Assembly (NCBI GenBank): GCA_017615325.1
Contig: JAGAAI010000013.1
Span: 1 to 64,000 of the forward strand
DNA length: 64,000 bases
Source of the DNA: Clostridiales bacterium
GTDB taxonomy: Bacteria > Bacillota > Clostridia > Saccharofermentanales > Saccharofermentanaceae
Direction: 5' to 3'
Part shown: positions 16,741 to 23,653 of the stretch, piece after piece
How positions within the stretch are numbered: the stretch's first letter is position 1
Layout: each line of letters opens with the position of its first letter
Translations under genes and position numbers: made by a program
The notes under the pieces: generated by a model
Told to the model about the DNA's origin: nothing
Seen by the model: the letters and a program-made list of their open reading frames with translations, nothing else
Database searches by the model: none

Positions 16741-17115
16741 CTGTTTGTAGAATATGAAGACCTGAAAGTTAAAGAACTGTTTGATGACCTAAATGATATA
16801 CGTTATTCCGGGAATCTGATGCGGAAAAAAGCGGGAGCGGAGATCACTAAGGCAGTCAAGAAGAGATACAACCAGATCGTTGCATTCTCCAATTTTGAAG
16901 AGTTATTAAATTCCGGGTTAGGCAAACCGGAAGCAATGGAAGGAAATCTGAAAGGATATTACTCACTTAGAGTATCAGCGAATTACAGACTGATAGTAAG
17001 ACCTATAACAGATGATCTGAGCATAGAAAAACTCAAGGAATGTGACACAGTAATAGTTAAGGGAGTTACAGATTACCATGGCAAGAACAACAAACACAAT
17101 TGGATTATCCCGTGA
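16741..17115 (+). CDS. higB: HigB-like toxin (RelE/ParE fold)
   Basis: 124 residues if translation starts at CTG 16741, or 98 from the first ATG at 16819. The earlier start is preferred: AGGGGA lies 6 nt before the CTG, and the extra residues (FVEYEDLKVKELFDDL) match the N-terminal strand and helix normal for this family. The core reads LGKPEAMEGNLKGYYSLRVSANYRLIVRP, the HigB/RelE pattern of ribosome-dependent mRNA interferases. The 3' end overlaps the antitoxin gene by 38 nt, so the two are translationally linked, with toxin first as in higBA. The non-ATG start would keep toxin output low. Confidence 0.82.
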   Translation: MFVEYEDLKVKELFDDLNDIRYSGNLMRKKAGAEITKAVKKRYNQIVAFSNFEELLNSGLGKPEAMEGNLKGYYSLRVSANYRLIVRPITDDLSIEKLKECDTVIVKGVTDYHGKNNKHNWIIP

Positions 17116-18136
17116 CCTGATAATACACCCGGGGGAAACACTGGCTGAGCTTCTGGAAGACAGAGAAATGTCTCAAAGAGAACTCGCCATAAGGACAGGG
17201 GTTACAGAGAAGCATATAAGCACGGTTATAAGCGGATACAAAAACATCTCGCCAGTCTTTGCAAGACGTTTGGAATACGCACTCGGGATCAAGGCTTCAT
17301 TCTGGATGGACCTGCAGGCGAACTATGACCGTGAACTGCTTTTGTCAGAAGAGATCAACAGTATCTCCGATGAGGAATTAGCTGTTTTGGACAATCTCAA
17401 GGAAGTAACATCTTTATGGACTTCATGGGGTTGGATCCAAAAGTCAAAAGACCCTAATAGTTACGTTTTGGATTACCGTCTTATGCTGGGTATCAGCAAT
17501 CTCCTAGACACCCCGAAGATCTTCTCCTCAGCTGCACAACGGGTCCTGATCGAAAACTCCAAGGCTGACCCTTATGTCCTTCTCGCATGGCAAAGAATGT
17601 GTGAGATCCTTACACGCGACATCACCTCCTCAAAAGAGGTCGATACAGAAAAGCTTCGCAGTAAGATCGCAAATATCAAAAAGACGATGTTCCTTGATCC
17701 TGATAAGATCCCGGACAAACTGTGTGCCATATTCAAGGAATGCGGTATAGCATTCAGGACCGTACCTACCCTGAACGGTGCACCTGTCAGAGGCTTTATC
17801 AAGAAGACAGGCAGCGGCAGCATCATCCTCTGTATTCCCGTAAAAGATGAATATACGGATCTGTTTTGGTTTTCTCTTTTCAGGGAGATAGCACATATCA
17901 TCAACGAAGACACAAAACGCGAATATATCGATTGCGGAATATCATCAGACAGAACGGAAAAGAAAGCAGACAAAGCTGCATTCGAATACCTTATCGATAA
18001 CAAAGACTATAAAGTATTTATAGAAAACGAAGAATACTTAAAGCCACATGGGATCGAAACCTTTGCCGAATCCCAAAAGGTTAGAGACTTCATTATCAGA
18101 AGAAAACTTATAAGCTCAGGGCTTATAGATGAATAG
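17078..18136 (+). CDS. higA: HigA-family antitoxin with degenerate ImmA/IrrE-like C-terminal domain
   Basis: 352 residues. The N-terminal XRE helix-turn-helix lies at about 14-75 (IHPGETLAELLEDREMSQRELAIRTGVTEKHIS), as in HigA. The C-terminal half resembles the ImmA/IrrE (DUF955) metalloprotease-like domain. The zinc motif expected as HExxH reads R269-E-I-A-H273, so the first His is lost, although the later ADKAAFEYLI helix is kept. Peptidase activity is therefore doubtful. As antitoxin it should neutralise HigB by binding and repress the operon through the dyad at 16699-16717. Confidence 0.85.
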   Translation: MARTTNTIGLSRDLIIHPGETLAELLEDREMSQRELAIRTGVTEKHISTVISGYKNISPVFARRLEYALGIKASFWMDLQANYDRELLLSEEINSISDEELAVLDNLKEVTSLWTSWGWIQKSKDPNSYVLDYRLMLGISNLLDTPKIFSSAAQRVLIENSKADPYVLLAWQRMCEILTRDITSSKEVDTEKLRSKIANIKKTMFLDPDKIPDKLCAIFKECGIAFRTVPTLNGAPVRGFIKKTGSGSIILCIPVKDEYTDLFWFSLFREIAHIINEDTKREYIDCGISSDRTEKKADKAAFEYLIDNKDYKVFIENEEYLKPHGIETFAESQKVRDFIIRRKLISSGLIDE

Positions 18137-18568
18137 TCACAGATCCTTATGCATCCTCACGCAGTCGAAGCTGCCGCAATGCTCGATGGGCCCATTGTCC
18201 AACACATATCCGAGCTTGGCATAAAAGTCCGTCACCTCAAGACGGCTGTCGATGAGGACTGTCTTATAGCCTGATTCTGCGATCCATTTCTCAGCTTCCG
18301 TGACGACCTTACGGCCGAGACCATGGCCGCGGTATTCAGGAAGGATAACTACTCTTCCAAGGATCACGGATCCGGAATCATTTTCGTAGAAGCGGCAGGT
18401 GCCTATGGGGTAGCCGTCGTCGAGCAGGACGATGTAATTCGTACCGTCGCAGTCCTTGTCGTCGAACTCATCTCTTAAGGAGATATGATGCTGGCGGTTC
18501 ATGCCCTCGATCCTTACGGAATATGCTCCGGCGCGCTGCCATTCTTCCGTCGCTCTCATCACTTCCAT
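18137..18568 (-). CDS. GNAT acetyltransferase (ElaA/YjcF-like)
   Basis: 143 residues from the ATG at 18568, with GGGGG upstream and a 4-nt gap after the transglutaminase-like gene. The acetyl-CoA pocket VVILPEYRGHGLGRKVV and the later FYAKLGYV segment are those of GNAT enzymes. HISLRDEFD...IGTCRFY resembles the ElaA/YjcF group. The substrate is unknown. It is co-transcribed with the upstream lipoprotein gene. Confidence 0.82.
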   Translation of the reverse strand: MEVMRATEEWQRAGAYSVRIEGMNRQHHISLRDEFDDKDCDGTNYIVLLDDGYPIGTCRFYENDSGSVILGRVVILPEYRGHGLGRKVVTEAEKWIAESGYKTVLIDSRLEVTDFYAKLGYVLDNGPIEHCGSFDCVRMHKDL

Positions 18569-18572
18569 CAGA

Positions 18573-19634
18573 TCAGCCCCCGTAGTATAACTCCAGCACA
18601 TCATCATACGGCTGGTACTTTAATATCTTCTTTTCGGTATCCATGCCCTTATATATAGCATATTCGTGGAGAGGTTTGAACCTGTCATCTTTGACCCTGT
18701 ATCGGGTCCTGTCATAATCAGGTTTAAACCAGTTCACAAGAGCCAGATAAGACTCTTCCACGTCACACCCGTCATTTATGCGTTCCTCATCGTTCTGCAT
18801 AAAGTATGTCAGAAGAAGATTTCTATCGCCGAAGTCAGTGGTACCCCATGTCGAATCGACATAATATCCTTTGCCCTCACATACGACATAGGTCCAGGCA
18901 TGATAGAGCTTACTGAACTCACTTACCTCCAGGGCATCGACACCGACCTGGAGCAGGAGATACGCATAGGATGCCGCAAACTCAGTACAGATCCCCTTCT
19001 TAGTCATAAGGCAGGCATAAGTGCCGAACTCTTCTATGGTGTTACCGTCGATATCGCTGTAATCGTATTCAAAGTTGTTTTCGACAAATTCGAAGATGCC
19101 CATGATCTTCTCGAAGTCCGTATAGTCAGAGCGGACGGATTCGTTCAGCATCCTTTCGATCTCTTTCTCGAAATTCTTCTCCCTTTCAAGGAACTTATCC
19201 TTATCCATCTTGTACTTGAGCTTGCCTACGCCGTCCTTAAATCCGTTTCCCACGACCATGGCACAAGCCGCCGGGTAGAGTGCGCCGAAGATGATCTCGT
19301 CCGTTGCAAATTCATAGGCTTTCTTGTTCTTGCACTCGAAAGTGTCCCTGCCCTCGCGGATCGCATCTACACAATTGTAGAATGCTTCCCAGTATTCGTC
19401 CTTGGCGTATTCTTTCGATAAGATCTCCGAACGGATGTGCGGGTTGAACTTGATGGGTTCGGGAGCCTTGGTCGGCTCGGGCGTAGGTTCAGCGGTGGTC
19501 GTTGTTGTGGTAGCTTCGGCCGTTGTTTCAGTCGTTTGGCTAGAACTGACTGTGGTGGTCTCCCCGGGCTCTGCCACACTGCAGGCCGAGACCATAAATA
19601 CAAATGCCAACAATAAGGATATCGCTCTTCTCAT
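18573..19634 (-). CDS. transglutaminase-like lipoprotein
   Basis: 353 residues from the ATG at 19634; a GTG four codons upstream is the alternative. The signal peptide ends in VSAC, so it is probably lipid-anchored outside the membrane. A Thr-rich linker follows (about 24-60). The transglutaminase-core triad is visible: C216 in GICTEFAASYAYLL, H245 in YHAWTYV and D260 in YYVDSTWG. Proteins of this type act as peptidases or cross-linkers at the surface; the substrate cannot be read. A TATAAT at 19666-19671 lies upstream. Confidence 0.82.
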   Translation of the reverse strand: MRRAISLLLAFVFMVSACSVAEPGETTTVSSSQTTETTAEATTTTTTAEPTPEPTKAPEPIKFNPHIRSEILSKEYAKDEYWEAFYNCVDAIREGRDTFECKNKKAYEFATDEIIFGALYPAACAMVVGNGFKDGVGKLKYKMDKDKFLEREKNFEKEIERMLNESVRSDYTDFEKIMGIFEFVENNFEYDYSDIDGNTIEEFGTYACLMTKKGICTEFAASYAYLLLQVGVDALEVSEFSKLYHAWTYVVCEGKGYYVDSTWGTTDFGDRNLLLTYFMQNDEERINDGCDVEESYLALVNWFKPDYDRTRYRVKDDRFKPLHEYAIYKGMDTEKKILKYQPYDDVLELYYGG

Positions 19635-19665
19635 GGATGATCTCACTCTCTTAAAATGTCAACAC

Positions 19666-19671
19666 ATTATA
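19666..19671 (-). promoter_or_regulatory. -10 box before the transglutaminase-like gene
   Basis: TATAAT on the minus strand 32 nt upstream of the start. A TTGACA found nearer the gene is too close to be its -35. Confidence 0.4.
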
Positions 19672-19716
19672 CCTATAGAAAGAGCAGATAATATCGGCAA
19701 TAATTCGGCAATAAGA

Positions 19717-20634
19717 TCACTGCGGTTCCCAGATGCCCTGCTGCCTTATGCCGGTTGCGCCTGCTTCTTTCTCGAGCACCGCTATCTCTTCAGCGGTCAG
19801 ATCAACATTGGCAGCGGCTGCAAGCTTGGCAGCATGAGAAGGTTTTGTGATACCGACGATAGGCACTGCGCCCTTGCCGATTACCCAGAGGATCGGGATC
19901 TGCGACGGATCGACATTGTAGTTTGCTGCAATCTCTTTCATCTTCCCCAAAAGCCCTTCGATCTTCTTAAACTTCGACTTGGGGAAAGCCAGGCCCCTCA
20001 TGGAGAATGTAGGAAAATGATCTTTCGCGCTATATCTTCCGGACAGGGCACCCTGCTCTAATACCATGTAAGCGTAGTAACGGATCCCGCGGCTGTTGCA
20101 GTAATCGATTATGGGCTGCTGGTCGTTCCTTAAGAGACTGAAATGGTTCTGGACCGCGCCCAGCTTCAATCCTTCTTTTGCGAGGAATTCCTCAGCAGAC
20201 TTTATATGGTCCAAAGATACATTGGAGATACCGATCGACTTGATCTTTCCGGATTTAATGAGCGGGACAGCTTCAGCGAGATTCTTTATAAGATCATGGG
20301 GAACATGGATCCAGAAGAGTTCTACCGACTCTCTTCCCAGGCGCGCCATACTGTCTTCGAAAGACTTCGTTAATGCGCCTTCCTTATACTTCTTGCCCGG
20401 CATGAACTTGGTCGACAGGAATATGTCGTCCCTGCCCTTGATCAAGGATCCCAGCAAGGTCTCGCAGGTTCCCATTCCGTATACGGCTGCCGTGTCCCAG
20501 TTAAGGAATCCGGCATTAACCGCTTCTTCGAAAGACTGTCTTAATACGGCCTCGTCCTGCTTATTGCCGAAGACCATCTTCGATCCGTTCGAGCCCGTTC
20601 CCCAGGCCCAGGTTCCGATCAGGATATCGTTCAT
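19717..20634 (-). CDS. aldo/keto reductase
   Basis: 305 residues from the ATG at 20634, which lies immediately after the ABC ATPase stop codon (TGATATG) with GGGGT upstream. (alpha/beta)8 reductase features: WDTAAVYGMG with the Asp and Tyr of the tetrad, LSTKF lysine, FWIHVPHD histidine, GISNVS, and a C-terminal GITKPSHA cofactor loop. It would reduce a carbonyl with NADPH in the cytoplasm. Its place at the end of an amino-acid transporter operon does not show the substrate. Confidence 0.85.
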   Translation of the reverse strand: MNDILIGTWAWGTGSNGSKMVFGNKQDEAVLRQSFEEAVNAGFLNWDTAAVYGMGTCETLLGSLIKGRDDIFLSTKFMPGKKYKEGALTKSFEDSMARLGRESVELFWIHVPHDLIKNLAEAVPLIKSGKIKSIGISNVSLDHIKSAEEFLAKEGLKLGAVQNHFSLLRNDQQPIIDYCNSRGIRYYAYMVLEQGALSGRYSAKDHFPTFSMRGLAFPKSKFKKIEGLLGKMKEIAANYNVDPSQIPILWVIGKGAVPIVGITKPSHAAKLAAAANVDLTAEEIAVLEKEAGATGIRQQGIWEPQ

Positions 20635-20635
20635 A

Positions 20636-21388
20636 TCAGTACCCCGCGAGGAATTCTTTCGTCCTCTCATTCTGAGGTGCGCCGATCAGCTGCTCGGCCG
20701 TACCTTCTTCAACGATCACGCCGCCGTCCATGAATATGATGCGGTCGGCTACGTCCCTGGCAAAAGCCATCTCGTGCGTAACTATAACCATCGTCATATC
20801 TTCTTCCGCAAGTTCTCTTATTATCTTCAGGATGCCCTGCGTGAGCTCCGGATCAAGTGCCGATGTGGGCTCATCGAAAAATATGATGTCAGGGTTCGTA
20901 GCCAGCGCCCTTGCGATGCTGACACGCTGCTTCTGGCCGCCTGACAGGTTGCAGGGATATTCATCCGCTTTCTCGTAGAGGCCTGTCTTCTTAAGAAGAC
21001 TATCGCAGATAGAGTCAGCTTCCTCACGGCTCTTCTTGTGCACGTGTATGAGGGCTTCCGTAATATTTCTTCTGACAGAAAAATGAGGGAAGAGATTAAA
21101 GTCCTGGAATACAAGACCGAACTTGCTCCTTACTTCGACTAACATCTTCTTATCGCAATACTGGGCCTTGCCGTCGACCGTCTTTACCAGAGTATCGCCG
21201 CCAATGATGATCTCACCCTTATCGATCGTCTCCAGAGTCGTTGCGCACCTGAGGAGAGTGGACTTGCCGCCGCCCGAAGGACCGATGATGGCAACCACCT
21301 CACCCTTGGCAACACTTAAGTTGATGCCTTTCAGGACATCAAGGGAGCCGAAGGATTTATGGATATCTTTCATCTCAAGTACGCTCAT
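20636..21388 (-). CDS. polar amino-acid ABC transporter ATPase
   Basis: 250 residues. Walker [12 protein letters not shown] (about 34-44), Q-loop FQDFNLFPH, signature LSGGQKQR, Walker [14 protein letters not shown] and switch VTHEM are all intact. This is the GlnQ/HisP type that powers amino-acid uptake. AGGAGG lies 5 nt before the ATG. It follows the permease gene and precedes the reductase. Confidence 0.93.
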   Translation of the reverse strand: MSVLEMKDIHKSFGSLDVLKGINLSVAKGEVVAIIGPSGGGKSTLLRCATTLETIDKGEIIIGGDTLVKTVDGKAQYCDKKMLVEVRSKFGLVFQDFNLFPHFSVRRNITEALIHVHKKSREEADSICDSLLKKTGLYEKADEYPCNLSGGQKQRVSIARALATNPDIIFFDEPTSALDPELTQGILKIIRELAEEDMTMVIVTHEMAFARDVADRIIFMDGGVIVEEGTAEQLIGAPQNERTKEFLAGY

Positions 21389-21400
21389 TCATGCCTCCTG

Positions 21401-22072
21401 TCACTGGTAATAGCCCATGCTCTTTTCGATGCGGTTCATGACGATCTCGACTATGCCGTTGAAGACATAGTAGAAAACACCCGCAGCGACCAGAGGGATA
21501 ACCGATGTCTCTGCTGCGGCGATCTGCTTGGCGGCAGAGAACATCTCCAAAACTGTTATTACCTGGGCAAGGGATGTATCCTTGACTAAGGTTATGACTT
21601 CGTTCGTAACGGCAGGAAGAACACGCTTAAAGACCTGCGGCAATATGATCCTGAAATAGGTCTGGCTCTTGGAGAAGCCTAAGACCTGCGCCGCCTCATA
21701 CTGACCCTTGGGGATAGACTGGATGCCGCTCCTGAATATCTCGCCGAAGTAGGCTGCGTAATTGATCGAGAAGGCTATCACCGCGGCAGTGTACCTGTAA
21801 TCTACAGGTCCTATCTTGAGCTCATTGAGCCTTATGCCGAACAGATAGTAAGGTACGAAATAGACGAGCAGGAGCTGCAGCATCAGCGGCGTTCCGCGCA
21901 TCACGGAGATATAGAATCTCACGAGCGAACTTACGACGATGTTCTTACTCATCCTCCCCTTGGCGACAAGGAGTCCCAGAGGGATCGAGAAGAGAATGGT
22001 TAGCGCGAAAAGCGCAAGGGTCAGAAGAAACCCTTGCGACAGCTGGATCATTATGGTCTTAAATAGTTCCAT
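21401..22072 (-). CDS. polar amino-acid ABC transporter permease
   Basis: 223 residues and about five membrane helices. It belongs to the HisM/GlnP family: RGTPLMLQLLLVYF near 58-72 and the EAAQVLGFSKSQTYFRIILPQ coupling loop near 140-160. It forms the channel for the binding protein and ATPase on either side of it. Confidence 0.93.
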   Translation of the reverse strand: MELFKTIMIQLSQGFLLTLALFALTILFSIPLGLLVAKGRMSKNIVVSSLVRFYISVMRGTPLMLQLLLVYFVPYYLFGIRLNELKIGPVDYRYTAAVIAFSINYAAYFGEIFRSGIQSIPKGQYEAAQVLGFSKSQTYFRIILPQVFKRVLPAVTNEVITLVKDTSLAQVITVLEMFSAAKQIAAAETSVIPLVAAGVFYYVFNGIVEIVMNRIEKSMGYYQ

Positions 22073-22088
22073 GCCTTAATTTTTCGTA

Positions 22089-22862
22089 TTACTTGCCGAT
22101 GGTAGTAACATCGGATCCGAACCACTGATTCGAGATCTTAGCCAGTGTTCCGTCCTTAGCCATATCTTCCAATGTCTTCTGGACATCGTTCCTCAGGGCA
22201 TCGTTGCCGAGTTTGAATCCGACACCGTATGCTTCGCTTGCAACAGCCTCATCGAGGACAGTGAAGTTCTTGCCGGATGTCTTGATCTCATATCTTGCGA
22301 CGATCTCGTCCATGACGATAGCATCTACCGCACCGGACTCGAGTTCCATCATGGCATTAAGATAGCTGTCTTCTTCGAGGAGCTTGCCGAAAGTTGAAGA
22401 AAGAGCCTCATTATCCTTCAAGGCCTGAAGACCGGAAGAATCCTTCTGGACTGCAACCGTCTTGCCTGCAAGATCAGACAAAGCTGCAATACCGGAATCG
22501 CTGTTAACGACTACGACCTGATTGTTGTTCATATATGCATCAGTCCATGTGTACTTATCTTCACGACCGCTGATCGTAAAGCCGTTCCAGATACAGTCGA
22601 TATTGCCTGAATTGAGCTCGTTATCCTTGGCATCCCAGTTGATGGGCTGAGCTACGAACTTCAACCCTAAACGGTTTGCAGTCTCCTTGGCAAGATCAAG
22701 GTCGAAGCCGACATATTCGCCGTCACCGTTAACGAATCCCATAGGAGGGAATTCAGCATCAAATCCTACTGTAAATGTCTTCTCCTTGTTAGCTCCTGCG
22801 CAACCTGCCAGGAGAGTTACGGCCATAACTGCCGTAAGAGCCAGACTGATAAGCTTCTTCAT
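22089..22862 (-). CDS. amino-acid ABC transporter substrate-binding lipoprotein
   Basis: 257 residues from the ATG at 22862, with AGAGGTGA upstream; a GTG three codons earlier is unlikely. The signal peptide ends at LLAGC, so it is lipid-anchored. It is a family-3 solute-binding protein: PPMGFVNGDGEYVGFDLDLAKE, NSGNIDCIWNGFTI, GKTVAVQKDSSGLQAL and VGFKLGNDALR. It captures a polar or charged amino acid and delivers it to the permease. It is the first gene of the transport operon. Confidence 0.92.
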   Translation of the reverse strand: MKKLISLALTAVMAVTLLAGCAGANKEKTFTVGFDAEFPPMGFVNGDGEYVGFDLDLAKETANRLGLKFVAQPINWDAKDNELNSGNIDCIWNGFTISGREDKYTWTDAYMNNNQVVVVNSDSGIAALSDLAGKTVAVQKDSSGLQALKDNEALSSTFGKLLEEDSYLNAMMELESGAVDAIVMDEIVARYEIKTSGKNFTVLDEAVASEAYGVGFKLGNDALRNDVQKTLEDMAKDGTLAKISNQWFGSDVTTIGK

Positions 22863-22877
22863 AATGTTCACCTCTAA

Positions 22878-22909
22878 AAAGAAAATAAAAACAGGAACCG
22901 TCCGTTCCT
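22878..22909 (-). terminator. hairpin with T-run at the head of the amino-acid ABC operon
   Basis: Stem AGGAAC/GTTCCT (22893-22909) followed on the minus strand by GTTTTTATTTTC. It lies between the membrane-protein gene at 22954 and the binding-protein gene. A TATAAT (22918-22923) lies upstream of it, so it may end the preceding transcript or act in the ABC operon leader. Confidence 0.55.
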
Positions 22910-22917
22910 TCCTGCAG

Positions 22918-22923
22918 ATTATA
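22918..22923 (-). promoter_or_regulatory. -10 box of the amino-acid ABC operon
   Basis: TATAAT on the minus strand about 56 nt before the binding-protein ATG. The -35 is poor. Confidence 0.4.
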
Positions 22924-22953
22924 CCACAGATCAGATACTATGGTTATATCCCG

Positions 22954-23523
22954 TCAAAGCGCAAGAGAATATTCTTCAGCCCTGAACGCAGCTACCGCCA
23001 CATCCGCAACATAGACCACATATACCTGATCGTCCGGGGCGATCTTCTTATGCTGGTTACTTGAGACATGAGCAAACGACCCATCTTCAAAATAGAGAGT
23101 GTGGGTTTTCCCTCTCCTGGAATAGTTCTTCTCTTTGACAACGTGTTCAGCGACCACCGGAGTCTCGAAAAATCCCCGCCTCACATTGTCGCCCTGTAAA
23201 GCAACAAGTCCGCCCAATATCAGGATGGTCCCGGCGATTATCGCCAGGATGATCTTTCTGTTGCGTTTGCTCTCTTTTTTATAGCCTGTGACGATCGTCG
23301 GGATAAAGATCATGAGAACAAAGAATATCCCGAGAAGATACTTTATAAAGATCATCCACTTAAGAGCATTCAGGAAAGAAACATCTATGGTAGTCCACGG
23401 CGGAACAAAGGAAACATGATCAGTTACGATCATCCATACCAGTGCTGCCATCAGAGAAAGGAAGGTTATTGTATTAACCTTTGTCTGCTCTTCCTTATCG
23501 GTAACTAATTGTCTATAGATCAT
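22954..23523 (-). CDS. membrane protein of unknown function
   Basis: 189 residues. Three hydrophobic segments (about 18-37, 52-78 and 88-110) are followed by a soluble C-terminal domain with a Tyr/Ser/Arg stretch, TLYFEDGSFAHVSSNQH, and VYVVYVADVAVAAF. This looks like a small membrane-anchored beta domain. No family was recognised. It starts one base after the stop codon of a 12-codon remnant of an SLH-protein gene, so it probably once lay directly behind such a gene. Confidence 0.6.
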   Translation of the reverse strand: MIYRQLVTDKEEQTKVNTITFLSLMAALVWMIVTDHVSFVPPWTTIDVSFLNALKWMIFIKYLLGIFFVLMIFIPTIVTGYKKESKRNRKIILAIIAGTILILGGLVALQGDNVRRGFFETPVVAEHVVKEKNYSRRGKTHTLYFEDGSFAHVSSNQHKKIAPDDQVYVVYVADVAVAAFRAEEYSLAL

Positions 23524-23524
23524 C

Positions 23525-23560
23525 TTATCCCTTGCCGTTTATAAACTTATCGTACTTATA
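23525..23560 (-). pseudogene. 3' remnant of a lost SLH-protein gene
   Basis: Read on the minus strand these 36 bases give YKYDKFINGKG followed by TAA, the exact C-terminal ending of the SLH proteins in this window. Upstream the coding sense stops abruptly at 23561, where the hairpin element begins. The remnant differs from the intact neighbour's ending (KYDKFVNNK), so it is a separate gene copy that was deleted. Confidence 0.7.
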
Positions 23561-23643
23561 GTTCGCAAGAACACATTGCTCTTGGCTTCGAACAAGTCCT
23601 CGGAGCATACGCTCCTGCGGAACTTGCAGAGCAATGTGTTCTT
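23561..23643. repeat. long palindromic hairpin element, copy 1
   Basis: Perfect 16-bp arms AAGAACACATTGCTCT (23567-23582) and AGAGCAATGTGTTCTT (23628-23643) enclose an inner pair CAAGT/ACTTG and a top stem GGAGC/GCTCC. The 31-nt left part (23555-23585) is repeated exactly at 26710-26740. It lies just behind the LRR-SLH gene and could also end its transcript. Confidence 0.75.
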
Positions 23644-23653
23644 TCTTTAAAGG

